A stretch of DNA of 25,668 nucleotides. It comes from an uncultured Anaerotruncus sp. (GTDB taxonomy: Bacteria; Bacillota; Clostridia; Oscillospirales; Ruminococcaceae). The stretch spans positions 1 to 25,668 of the forward strand of contig CAJUJI010000019.1 of assembly GCA_910586875.1 (NCBI GenBank). The letters are read 5' to 3'. How positions within the stretch are numbered: position 1 is the stretch's first letter; every line of letters begins with the position of its first letter. The translations under genes and the position numbers were made by a program. Below, piece after piece: positions 7,944 through 15,553 of this stretch. Under the pieces are notes generated by a model. The model worked only from the letters and a program-made list of their open reading frames with translations, was not told where the DNA came from and did no database searches.

Positions 7944-8417
7944 ATGAAGTGTCCGTTTTGCGGCTATGTAGAGAGCAAGGTAATCGATTCAAGGCCCACC
8001 GATGAGTCGGAGCGCATTCGCCGCCGCCGCGAATGTCTGAAATGTGAGCGCCGTTTTACCACCTACGAAATTATTGAGACCGCACCGTTGGTGGTGGTAA
8101 AAAAGGACAAATCGCGGGAGGCGTTCGATAGCGGTAAGCTGTTGGCCGGTATGATGCGCGCCTGTGAAAAACGCGCGGTCAGCCTTGCCGTGCTCGAACA
8201 GGCAGTAGAGGATATTGAAATGTCGCTGCGCAACTCGCTGGACCAGGAGATTCCCTCCTACAAAATCGGCGAGCTGGCGATGGAAAAGCTGCGCGAAATT
8301 GATGAGGTCGCTTATGTGCGTTTTGCGTCGGTCTATCGCCAGTTTAAGGACATCGACTCCTTCATGAAGGAATTGGAAAGTCTGGTCAAGCAGCGCAGAC
8401 AGGGCACCGCTCTTTAA
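7944..8417 (+). CDS. nrdR: Transcriptional repressor NrdR
   Basis: NrdR senses ATP and dATP levels and represses ribonucleotide reductase genes. The 157-residue protein begins with a zinc ribbon (Cys3, Cys6, Cys31, Cys34) rich in arginines that contact DNA (ERIRRRRECLKCERRFTTYE). An ATP-cone domain follows from about residue 49 to 139. Length matches the family closely. The ATG at 7944 follows GGGAGG. No ribonucleotide reductase gene lies in the window. A strong terminator ends the unit. Confidence 0.95.
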   Translation: MKCPFCGYVESKVIDSRPTDESERIRRRRECLKCERRFTTYEIIETAPLVVVKKDKSREAFDSGKLLAGMMRACEKRAVSLAVLEQAVEDIEMSLRNSLDQEIPSYKIGELAMEKLREIDEVAYVRFASVYRQFKDIDSFMKELESLVKQRRQGTAL

Positions 8418-8435
8418 GCTTTTATTCGCAGTTGA

Positions 8436-8471
8436 GCCGCGTTTGAGTAAAACTCAAACGCGGCTTTTTTT
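8436..8471 (+). terminator. Strong rho-independent terminator after nrdR
   Basis: A perfect 12-bp stem (GCCGCGTTTGAG at 8436-8447 with its complement at 8453-8464), a TAAAA loop and a run of seven T (8465-8471). Confidence 0.95.
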
Positions 8472-8563
8472 GTCCACTGGTCTCCACTGCGATTGTACAC
8501 AATTTTTTTGCAATTTCCAGCCCAAAATTTTTAGCAAAACACCCCCAAATTTTTCTGATACTC

Positions 8564-8592
8564 TTGCACATTCGCGGGTAAACTAATATAAT
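8564..8592 (+). promoter_or_regulatory. Sigma-A promoter of the NifU-like/GGGtGRT unit
   Basis: TTGCAC (8564-8569) and TATAAT (8587-8592) are 17 bases apart. Transcription would start near 8599, which rules out an upstream in-frame start at 8598 and supports the ATG at 8634. Confidence 0.75.
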
Positions 8593-8633
8593 AGAGCTTG
8601 GACATCTGTCAAAAAACCGAAAGGAGTACCGAT

Positions 8634-9326
8634 ATGAACTATTCCCATGAAGTGGAGAGAATGTGTGTTCTCGCCAAAGGACCAAAACATGGTCCGGCTC
8701 CCATTCCCGAAGAGGGGAAATGGGTAAAAGCCTATGAAATCAAAGACATCTCCGGATTGACCCACGGTGTGGGCTGGTGTGCACCCCAGCAGGGCTGCTG
8801 CAAGCTCACCTTGAACGTCAAGGACGGCGTGATTGAGGAGGCTTTGGTCGAAACACTGGGCTGCTCTGGTATGACCCACTCGGCTGCAATGGCCGGCGAA
8901 ATTCTGGTTGGCAAAACCATTCTGGAGGCGCTGAACACCGACCTGGTTTGCGATGCAATCAACGTTGCAATGCGCGAGCTGTTCCTGCAAATTGTCTATG
9001 GCCGCAGCCAGACTGCATTCTCTGAGGGCGGTCTGCCGATCGGCGCCGGCCTGGAGGATCTGGGCAAGGGCCTGCGTTCGCAGGTTGGTACCATCTTCTC
9101 CACCAACGCGAAGGGCGTGCGCTATCTGGAAATGGCAGAGGGCTATATCCTGTCTGTCGCAGTGGACAACAACGGCGAGGCGATCGGCTACAAGTTCGTT
9201 AAGCTGGGCAAGATGCTCGAGGATATCCGCCATGGTGTAGACCCCAAGGAAGCCTTTGAGAACAACGTCGGCACCTATGGCCGCTATGCTGACGCGCCGA
9301 AGTATATCGACCCGCGTGAAGAATAA
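8634..9326 (+). CDS. NifU-like iron-sulfur scaffold protein paired with a GGGtGRT protein
   Basis: The 230-residue protein resembles NifU/IscU-type scaffolds in its middle: LGCSGMTHSAAMAGEILVGK (76-95) matches the segment around the second scaffold cysteine. Cysteines stand at positions 11, 49, 55, 56, 77 and 106. The cluster WCAPQQGCC (48-56) takes the place of the single first cysteine of ordinary IscU. No cysteine occurs in the C-terminal 120 residues, which do not look like a standard NifU. The family is commonly annotated as an iron-sulfur assembly scaffold because of this likeness; its true role in this context is not established. GGAG lies 8-9 bases before the ATG. The next gene starts 20 bases after the stop, so the two are clearly cotranscribed. 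Confidence 0.8.
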   Translation: MNYSHEVERMCVLAKGPKHGPAPIPEEGKWVKAYEIKDISGLTHGVGWCAPQQGCCKLTLNVKDGVIEEALVETLGCSGMTHSAAMAGEILVGKTILEALNTDLVCDAINVAMRELFLQIVYGRSQTAFSEGGLPIGAGLEDLGKGLRSQVGTIFSTNAKGVRYLEMAEGYILSVAVDNNGEAIGYKFVKLGKMLEDIRHGVDPKEAFENNVGTYGRYADAPKYIDPREE

Positions 9327-9346
9327 CAGGAGAAGGAGGTAACAAC

Positions 9347-10345
9347 ATGGTAAAGTTTGAAGGACAGGAAAGAAGAATGCCCAAAATCGAGGCTTGCCTC
9401 AAGGAATACGGCATGTCTTCCCTTGAAGATGCGAAGGAAGTTTGCCTTGCAAAGGGCATCGATGTAGAAAAAATCGTCAAGGGCGTTCAGCCAATCGCTT
9501 TTGAGAATGCGGTTTGGGCTTACACGCTGGGCACCGCTGTTGCGCTAAAGAAGGGGATCACCAAAGCGGCAGACGCTGCTGAGGCAATCGGTATCGGCTT
9601 GCAGGCATTCTGCATCCCCGGTTCGGTCGCTGAGCAGCGCGCAGTTGGCCAGGGACACGGCAACCTGGGCGCAATGCTGCTGCGCGACGAAACCAAATGC
9701 TTCTGCTTCTTGGCAGGTCACGAGTCTTTTGCGGCTGCGGAAGGCGCAATTGGTATCGCTAGAAATGCAAACAAGGCCCGCAAGGAGCCGCTGCGCGTCA
9801 TCCTGAACGGCTTGGGCAAGGACGCTGCTTATATCATTTCCAGAATCAACGGTTTCACCTATGTGCAGACCGAATTTGACTTTGCAACCGGTGAAATTAA
9901 GGTGGTCAGCGAGACCCCGTATTCGGACGGCGAGCGCTCCAAGGTCAAGGTTTATGGCGTAAACGATGTGCTCGAGGGCGTTGCGGTTATGAAGATGGAG
10001 CAGGTTGACGTTTCCATCACCGGTAACTCTACCAACCCGACCCGCTTCCAGCATCTGGTCGCTGGTACCTATAAGAAGTGGGCGTTTGAAAACAATGTAA
10101 AATACTTCTCGGTTGCATCCGGCGGCGGTACCGGCCGTACCCTGCATCCGGACAACGTCGCAGCAGGCCCTGCATCCTACGGTCTGACCGACTCGATGGG
10201 CAGAATGCACGGCGATGCGCAGTTCGCAGGCTCCTCCTCCGTTCCGGCGCATGTCGAGATGATGGGCTTAATCGGTATGGGCAACAACCCGATGGTTGGC
10301 GCTACCGTTGCTTGTGCAGTTGCTGTTGAGGAAGCTTCCAAATAA
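9347..10345 (+). CDS. GGGtGRT family protein of unknown function
   Basis: The 332-residue protein carries the motif that names its family, SGGGTGRT (258-265), followed by a conserved tail (GLTDSMGRMHGDAQFAGSSS, 279-298). Other notable stretches are GQGHGNLGAM (101-110) and CFCFLAGHESFAAAEG (118-133). Cysteines at 17, 33, 89, 118, 120 and 323 could serve metal or cluster binding. No membrane helices or signal peptide are seen, so it is cytosolic. The glycine- and serine-rich motifs suggest phosphate or nucleotide binding, but this is inference. It follows the NifU-like gene behind AGAAGGAGG (9331-9339) and ends at a strong terminator, so the pair is a closed two-gene unit. Confidence 0.88.
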   Translation: MVKFEGQERRMPKIEACLKEYGMSSLEDAKEVCLAKGIDVEKIVKGVQPIAFENAVWAYTLGTAVALKKGITKAADAAEAIGIGLQAFCIPGSVAEQRAVGQGHGNLGAMLLRDETKCFCFLAGHESFAAAEGAIGIARNANKARKEPLRVILNGLGKDAAYIISRINGFTYVQTEFDFATGEIKVVSETPYSDGERSKVKVYGVNDVLEGVAVMKMEQVDVSITGNSTNPTRFQHLVAGTYKKWAFENNVKYFSVASGGGTGRTLHPDNVAAGPASYGLTDSMGRMHGDAQFAGSSSVPAHVEMMGLIGMGNNPMVGATVACAVAVEEASK

Positions 10346-10358
10346 ATCCTCTAAAAAA

Positions 10359-10382
10359 GAGCGCCAATGGCGCTCTTTTTTT
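10359..10382 (+). terminator. Rho-independent terminator after the GGGtGRT gene
   Basis: GAGCGCC (10359-10365) pairs with GGCGCTC (10369-10375) around an AAT loop, followed by seven T. An A-run on the other side makes it look bidirectional. Confidence 0.93.
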
Positions 10383-10396
10383 GCAACGATGCAGCC

Positions 10397-10410
10397 TGTT
10401 GCACGCAACA
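10397..10410. promoter_or_regulatory. Inverted repeat upstream of the SAF-domain oxidoreductase gene
   Basis: TGTTGC and GCAACA flank a 2-base centre. It overlaps a second, wider inverted repeat, TGCAAC (10382-10387) with GTTGCA (10398-10403). It sits about 90-120 bases upstream of the sigma-54-like promoter, a usual distance for an enhancer-binding protein site. That role is inference. Confidence 0.3.
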
Positions 10411-10496
10411 TTCATAACCGGCGCACAGTGCGTCTCTTTTTTGCAAAAGTGGCCTGTTATGCCCCCTTTTCCCCTGATTTAGAAGCGATTGGGTGT

Positions 10497-10514
10497 TTGG
10501 CATGGATTTTGCTT
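10497..10514 (+). promoter_or_regulatory. Sigma-54-like (-24/-12) promoter
   Basis: TTGGCATGGATTTTGCTT matches the sigma-54 consensus (YTGGCACG, four bases, TTGCWW) with a single mismatch at the C of GCACG. The diagnostic GG (10499-10500) and GC (10511-10512) are exactly 10 bases apart. A TATAAT overlaps at 10515-10520 but lacks a good -35 box at 16-18 bases. The start would fall near 10524, 38 bases before the ATG. Confidence 0.5.
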
Positions 10515-10561
10515 TATAATGTTGCAGTTCTCAAATTGTTTGTATGAAGGAGTGACAATAC

Positions 10562-11932
10562 ATGGATTATACAAACCTCTTGCATAACAGCACAGGCAAA
10601 AAACCCAAGGTGGGTATTATTGGCGCAGTACAGGGCTATGGCTATACACTGCTTGCCCAAATTCCGAAGGTTAAGCTGATGGAACTGCGGGTAATCTGCG
10701 ATTTGCAGATTGAGGAGTGCCTACGGGTGCTTAAGGAGGTCGGCTACGCAAAAAGCAACCTCGTAGTTTGCGAAAACAAGGAGCAGATTGATCATGCGCC
10801 CGCCGATGCTGTGTTGGTGGTGCGGGATTACCGGTTGGTTTTAGACTGCGGGATCACCTCATTGGTTGAGTGCACCGGCAACACCGCCGTCAGTGCGGAT
10901 GCTGCCAGCTCTGCCTTGAAACGTGGAATCAATGTCTATATGGCGTCTAAGGAGACCGACAGCGTTTGTGGACCGCGCCTGAACCAGCTCGCAGCGGAGC
11001 ACAACGCTGTCTATGCGCTTGTAAACGGCGACCAGCCGCGCAATCTGCTGGATCTATATTCCTGGGCGATGCTGCTGGGGCTGGAGGTTGTTGCCGCCGG
11101 CAAATCCAGTGAATACGACTTTGTTTGGGATCGGGAAACCGGCTTGCTGACCTATACGGACGGCAGCGGTGCAAGCGAAGCTCTGCCGCAGATGCAGGAC
11201 TGTTGGAGATACCAAGGGCCTGAAACGCTTGCTGCGCGCCGCAAGCTGCTTGAAAACTATACCGAGGTTATCTCTGCGGATCTTTGCGAGATGAATCTGG
11301 TTTCCAATGTCACCGGCCTGGTGCCCTCCACCCCATTTTTGAACTATCCGATTGCAAAAGCCAGTGAGCTTGCAAACATCTTCATCCCAAAAGAGGACGG
11401 CGGAATTTTAGAAAAGACCGGCGTCGTGGATGTATTTTACAATCTACGGGAAGCCGACGAAGCTAGCTTTTGTGGCGGCGAATTTATCATCATCAAATGC
11501 GAGAATGAAAAAATGTGGGATATGCTCAGGGCCAAAGGCCATGTGATGAGCAAGAACGGGAAATATGCCTGCATCTATTCTCCCTATCACTACATGGGAC
11601 TGGAAACGCCCGCCTCTATTTTGCTGGGAGACCTGATGCGCATTGGCTCTCATCCGGAATGCCGCCAGGTGTCGGTACTGTCCGGCATCGCTCAAAAAGA
11701 TCTGCCGCAGGGCACACTGCTTGCCGTCGCCGGACACCATCATGCAATTGATGGACTGGTTCCGGAGCTGCTGGAACGGGCCTCCTGCGGTGATGTCGCA
11801 CCGTTCTACCTGCTGAATGGCAAAACCCTGATTCGAGACGTAAAAGCAGGAAATCCAATCACAATGGCGGATGTGGATTTGTCCGATCTGGAAATTTACC
11901 AGCTCTACCAGCAGGGCTTAGCACTCACCTGA
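10562..11932 (+). CDS. Homoserine-dehydrogenase-like oxidoreductase with C-terminal SAF domain
   Basis: The 456-residue protein fits the COG4091-type group of predicted NAD(P)-dependent oxidoreductases. An N-terminal Rossmann fold begins KVGIIGAVQGYGYTLL (16-31), and the conserved core includes YMASKETDSVCGP, LVNGDQPRNLLDLYSW and VVAAGKSSEYDF. The last 50 residues form a SAF domain (APFYLLNGKTLIRDV, then GNPITMADVDL). Relatives of this group include the DXR-like (DRL) reductoisomerases reported from Brucella, but the exact reaction varies and cannot be read here. GAAGGAG stands about 8-10 bases before the ATG. It faces the PucR-type regulator across a shared terminator. The sigma-54-like promoter suggests control by an enhancer-binding protein, as for many catabolic genes. 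Confidence 0.78.
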   Translation: MDYTNLLHNSTGKKPKVGIIGAVQGYGYTLLAQIPKVKLMELRVICDLQIEECLRVLKEVGYAKSNLVVCENKEQIDHAPADAVLVVRDYRLVLDCGITSLVECTGNTAVSADAASSALKRGINVYMASKETDSVCGPRLNQLAAEHNAVYALVNGDQPRNLLDLYSWAMLLGLEVVAAGKSSEYDFVWDRETGLLTYTDGSGASEALPQMQDCWRYQGPETLAARRKLLENYTEVISADLCEMNLVSNVTGLVPSTPFLNYPIAKASELANIFIPKEDGGILEKTGVVDVFYNLREADEASFCGGEFIIIKCENEKMWDMLRAKGHVMSKNGKYACIYSPYHYMGLETPASILLGDLMRIGSHPECRQVSVLSGIAQKDLPQGTLLAVAGHHHAIDGLVPELLERASCGDVAPFYLLNGKTLIRDVKAGNPITMADVDLSDLEIYQLYQQGLALT

Positions 11933-11960
11933 TCCCAAAGAATCCAGCGATCACACAACC

Positions 11961-11990
11961 AAAAACATCCCTCTTTTGAGGGATGTTTTT
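11961..11990. terminator. Bidirectional terminator between convergent genes
   Basis: A perfect 13-bp stem (11961-11973 with 11978-11990, arms containing ACATCCCTC and GAGGGATGT) around a TTTT loop, with A-runs and T-runs on both sides. It directly abuts the stop codon of the leftward PucR-type gene. Confidence 0.93.
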
Positions 11991-13700
11991 TTATCGTTTT
12001 GCAGGTTTTCCCAGACCGTTTAAAAGCCGCATAATCCGAATGCCGATTTGTAGCTTTAACAGCTTCTCGGGGTCATCAAAATCGGTGTTTAGAATCGCCT
12101 TGATTTTGTTAATCCGGTAGTTCATCGTATTGCGGTGGATATAGAGCCGCTTTGCCGCAACGCTGAGATTCCTGTTCTCCAAAAGGTAGACCTCCAGCGT
12201 TTCCAAAAGATTGGTGTGGTTTTCCCTGTCAAACTCCGCCAACGCACCGACCGACGATTGATAGAAGCCGGTCAACACCTCCTCCGAAATGCCCGAACGC
12301 AAAATATTATAGACCATCAGCTTTTCAAACCAGTTGACCGGCACCGGATTTGCGACCAGCTTAGAAATGCGTATCGCCTCCTGCGCCTCGATGAAGCTTT
12401 TTTTCAGGTCGATGATATCACTGCATCCACAGCCGATGCCGATGATCATTTCAGACTTTTCGGTCAATGCTGCGACCGCCTCATACAAACCTTCAAAGAA
12501 GTCCTGATAGTAAACCTCCAAGCTGGAAAATTGCTCCTCATCCTTGAGCTGGAGAAACAAAATCACCATATTGCTTCTGGAAAAAATGCAGCCACTTCGG
12601 GAGCGCGCCTGAAAATAATCCTCACACAGGCGAATCATCCGGCGCTGTAGCTGGTCCATGCCAGCCGCCTGCGCATCGGTGCTGTAGCCGGTTCGTTCAT
12701 CAATCCGGATCACCGCACAGGTATAATGCTTGTCCGCAGGCATTCCATTGATTTCCGCAAGGCTGTGCGCATACGAGACCGACTCAATCCGCCCCTCCAG
12801 CAGATCTACAAAAAAGTCCTGGCGCCGCAGCTGCCGCCCTTCCTCGATCCGCAGCGTTTTGATGCGTTCCAGCGCTACAATGATTGTCACCTGCTCCAAC
12901 CCCAACTGCTCGATGCTGCGCAGCTTTTTAACCGACTCCCACACCAGAAGATAGCCATGTACCACCGACTCCGCCCGAACAGGCAAAATACGGCAGGGCA
13001 CCGGCCCATATTGTGTCTCGTAAATTCGCTGGATCGGTTTTTTATAGAACTCGATGTCACGGGGGATGGTCGCCAGAAATGCAGGGGAAAGCACCGGCTT
13101 AAATTTGGAGAGCTTCAGCGCCTCAGCCAGTGGAACCTTGTTTTTTGGATGCTCCGCGTAGGAAAGCAGATTCCAGCGGCTATCCAGAATCAAAAGCGGA
13201 TTGTTGAGCACTCCAATTGCGTTTTGGGCGATGGTATCCAAGGAATGCTCCAAAAGCGAGTAGGCCATAAACTGCTTATGTATTTTAAAATACTTTTGCA
13301 GCAGCGTGTCCTCCTGCTTGTAAATCTCCCGAAAAACACAGCGGGAAATCTGGTTCAGGGTGCACTGAAACGGAATGCTCAACAGCGGCAGTGCGAGCTG
13401 GTCGGCCTCCTGGAGCATAACCGCCGGAACGGTATCCCAATATTTGTTAATTTTAACCGCAAGCCCCGCACAGGCCAGTTTGGACAGCGTCCGAACAAGC
13501 TTTTTTTGCAGTGCAGTATCGTTTTGAAAAATGTACCCGGAGGTTAGTACAAAATCGCCTGGTTCCAGCCAGTCAAACGCATCCGGACAGTCGATAACTG
13601 TGGCATTGCGAATGAGATTGTTCAGACCCTTGCTTCCTGCGGCAACCTGTATTCCCGGAAGCTCTGGATGAGAAAGCAAGTTTTGCACGATAAAACCCAT
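11991..13700 (-). CDS. PucR family transcriptional regulator
   Basis: The 569-residue protein has the PucR layout. An N-terminal PucR domain comes first (about 1-125, with NATVIDCPDAFDWLEPGDFV and LTSGYIF). A long middle part follows with a GGDEF-like (CdaR-type) section, and a C-terminal helix-turn-helix of the PucR/CdaR kind spans roughly 505-550 (NLSVAAKRLYIHRNTMNYRI). Such regulators usually activate catabolic genes, for example purine degradation in Bacillus, in response to a pathway compound. The ATG at 13700 follows GGGAGA at 8 bases; a TTG at 13715 is possible but weaker. It is transcribed away from the amidohydrolase-TRAP cluster, which makes that cluster its likely target. A TGGTATAAT extended -10 box lies upstream, inside a palindrome. 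Confidence 0.9.
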   Translation of the reverse strand: MGFIVQNLLSHPELPGIQVAAGSKGLNNLIRNATVIDCPDAFDWLEPGDFVLTSGYIFQNDTALQKKLVRTLSKLACAGLAVKINKYWDTVPAVMLQEADQLALPLLSIPFQCTLNQISRCVFREIYKQEDTLLQKYFKIHKQFMAYSLLEHSLDTIAQNAIGVLNNPLLILDSRWNLLSYAEHPKNKVPLAEALKLSKFKPVLSPAFLATIPRDIEFYKKPIQRIYETQYGPVPCRILPVRAESVVHGYLLVWESVKKLRSIEQLGLEQVTIIVALERIKTLRIEEGRQLRRQDFFVDLLEGRIESVSYAHSLAEINGMPADKHYTCAVIRIDERTGYSTDAQAAGMDQLQRRMIRLCEDYFQARSRSGCIFSRSNMVILFLQLKDEEQFSSLEVYYQDFFEGLYEAVAALTEKSEMIIGIGCGCSDIIDLKKSFIEAQEAIRISKLVANPVPVNWFEKLMVYNILRSGISEEVLTGFYQSSVGALAEFDRENHTNLLETLEVYLLENRNLSVAAKRLYIHRNTMNYRINKIKAILNTDFDDPEKLLKLQIGIRIMRLLNGLGKPAKR

Positions 13701-14151
13701 AGTAAATTCTCCCAAAGCATCTGCTTACAACTTTATCGTTAAAATTTCGCCAAACTTTAAGTGTATTATACCATGAAGCGGAGCGGAATGGTATAATTGG
13801 CAATTTCGCCGGTTGCCGCTTTGCGGCGAGGCGAATGCCATTTGAATAGTCGGTATAATGGCCGCTTTACGGCCATTATACCAGACTTTATCAATTTTGC
13901 CTATCCCCCTAAGATTCGACAAATTGATTTTCGCTATCTTCCTATAAAAAACAATTTTGGTGTAAGCAACCAAAACTTTTGATCTTTCTTCTAGTTTAAA
14001 AACGCAGGCGCTGTAAATTCTGTGCATGGTGCACACCCCAACCCTCGGCTTTTTATGACGGGCGACCATGACTTTTATTTATTTGTAGATTAGAATTGGT
14101 TATAACATATAGCTATTATGTATAAAGCATTTTCAAAGGGGCGCTGATAAA
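13701..14151. other. Divergent regulatory gap between the PucR-type gene and the amidohydrolase cluster
   Basis: About 450 bases with no supportable gene. The half near the regulator holds the palindrome cluster listed separately. The half near the amidohydrolase is AT-rich (about 13900-14130). It contains a loose inverted repeat around ACATA-TAGCTA-TTATGT (14105-14121), just upstream of the ribosome binding site. No convincing -35/-10 pair was found for the rightward cluster, which fits an activator-dependent promoter. Confidence 0.55.
13765..13882. repeat. Cluster of three palindromes repeating GGTATAAT
   Basis: ATTATACCAT (13765-13774) pairs with ATGGTATAAT (13788-13797). A middle hairpin centres on GCCGC/GCGGC (13815-13827), with outer arms at 13799-13810 and 13830-13839. 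A perfect 13-bp stem joins 13852-13864 to 13870-13882. The 8-mer GGTATAAT therefore occurs four times, twice on each strand. The pattern resembles REP-like or MITE-like elements; no terminal duplication was recognised. Confidence 0.6.
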
Positions 14152-15462
14152 TTGAAACTATTGCTAAAAGGCGGGCGCGTCATTGACCCTGCCAACCAAA
14201 TAGACGGACCGCTCGACCTGTTGGTAGAGGACGGAAAAATTGCGGCGGTGGCGCCAGAAATCGACGCGCCGGACGCGGTGATTGAGGACGTATCCGGCAA
14301 GCTTGTAACCCCTGGTTTTGTAGAAATGCACGCACATATGCGGGACTTTGAGGAATCGGATCGAGACACCTTCTACACCGCCTCTTGCAGCGCAATCTGC
14401 GGCGGCTTCACCAGCGTTGGCATTATGCCCAACAGCACGCCGGTGGTCGACACTCCCGAGATGATCCAGCGGGTGAAAGAACGGGCGGCGCAAAGTGCTG
14501 TCACGCGGATTTATCCATTTGCAGCGGTCACGGTGGGGCGCAAGGGCGAGCAGATTGTCGACATGGAGGCACTGGCCGAAGCGGGCGCGGTCGCCTTCTC
14601 AGACGACGGCAACTCCTTCAAAGAGGCGACCATGATGCGGGAGATTCTGGAACGGACAAAACGGGTAAACCGCGTTGTAGACCTGCATTGCGAGGACAAA
14701 CAGTACACCGGTAAAGGGGTGGTCAACGCCGGCAAAATCGCAGAGGAGCTGGGGCTGCCTGGGATCTCCTCGGTCAGCGAAGATATCGAAATGGCGCGTA
14801 ACCTCATCATCCAAGAGGAAATCGGCGGGCATATGCACATTGCACATCTCGGCTCTGAGCGCTCTATCGAGCTGGTTCGATTTTTCCGCAGCCGCGGGGT
14901 CGACTTCACCTGCGAGGTCATCCCCCATCAGTTCAGCCGCACCGAAGAAATTGTACGGAAAATGGGCGTTTGCGCCAAGGTAAAGCCTCCGTTCCGCGAC
15001 CGTAAGGATATGGAAGGCATCCAGAAGGGGCTGCATGACCAGCTTGTAGATGTCATCGCCTCCGACCACTGCCCCTACACCGACGCCGAGCTAGCCGGTG
15101 GACTGACCGCGACCAACCTGTTTGGAATCGCCGGCTTTGAGACCACCCTTCCACTTGCACTCGAACAGGTGCGCAGTGGTGTCGCAGACCTGTGCTATGT
15201 CATCCAATGCCTGACGGTAAACCCCGCACGAATTCTGCGGCTGGAGAACCGCGGCACCCTTTCGATCGGCGCAGACGCAGATATCACGGTCATCGATCCC
15301 GACAAGGAATGGGTAGTAACCCGCGAAAGCTTACATAGCAAGGGTGCAAACAATCCGTATCTGGGCGAAACCATGCGCGGAAAGGTCGTCCTCTCGCTGA
15401 TTGACGGCGAAATCATCTGCCGCGATTGGGAGATCTTGAAGAAGGTCGAAAAGCCCTGCTAA
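14152..15462 (+). CDS. Dihydroorotase-like cyclic amidohydrolase
   Basis: The 436-residue protein belongs to the amidohydrolase superfamily near class I dihydroorotases. Preserved active-site features are HAHMR (His60, His62, Arg64), MPNSTP (Asn94), FSDDGNSF (Asp151/152, as in class I enzymes without carboxylated lysine), HCED (His179), HIAHLG (His232) and SDHCPYT (Asp305). Arg64 and Asn94 correspond to residues that hold the carboxylate of dihydroorotate. The usual HxHxRxPG loop reads HAHMRDFE instead, so the Pro-Gly is lost. It may open a related cyclic amide rather than serve pyrimidine synthesis. The start is TTG with AAAGGGG about 10 bases upstream. It opens a rightward cluster with a TRAP transporter and no pyr genes, beside a PucR regulator, which favours a catabolic role. 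Confidence 0.82.
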   Translation: MKLLLKGGRVIDPANQIDGPLDLLVEDGKIAAVAPEIDAPDAVIEDVSGKLVTPGFVEMHAHMRDFEESDRDTFYTASCSAICGGFTSVGIMPNSTPVVDTPEMIQRVKERAAQSAVTRIYPFAAVTVGRKGEQIVDMEALAEAGAVAFSDDGNSFKEATMMREILERTKRVNRVVDLHCEDKQYTGKGVVNAGKIAEELGLPGISSVSEDIEMARNLIIQEEIGGHMHIAHLGSERSIELVRFFRSRGVDFTCEVIPHQFSRTEEIVRKMGVCAKVKPPFRDRKDMEGIQKGLHDQLVDVIASDHCPYTDAELAGGLTATNLFGIAGFETTLPLALEQVRSGVADLCYVIQCLTVNPARILRLENRGTLSIGADADITVIDPDKEWVVTRESLHSKGANNPYLGETMRGKVVLSLIDGEIICRDWEILKKVEKPC

Positions 15463-15553
15463 CGATAAACGTTTGAGGCTTTCCACGATTTTTTCAAAAA
15501 TCCCTAATAACCACATCATCCATTTAAAGAAAAAGAAAGAGGGTCATCCAATT

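Noticed and set aside
10411..10450. Second terminator-like hairpin CGCAC-A-GTGCG with T-run
   Set aside because: The stem is only 5 bp with a one-base loop, and a strong terminator already lies just upstream.
12726..13547. 273-codon open frame antisense to the PucR-type gene
   Set aside because: It is a codon shadow of a clearly recognised regulator, and its peptide looks random.
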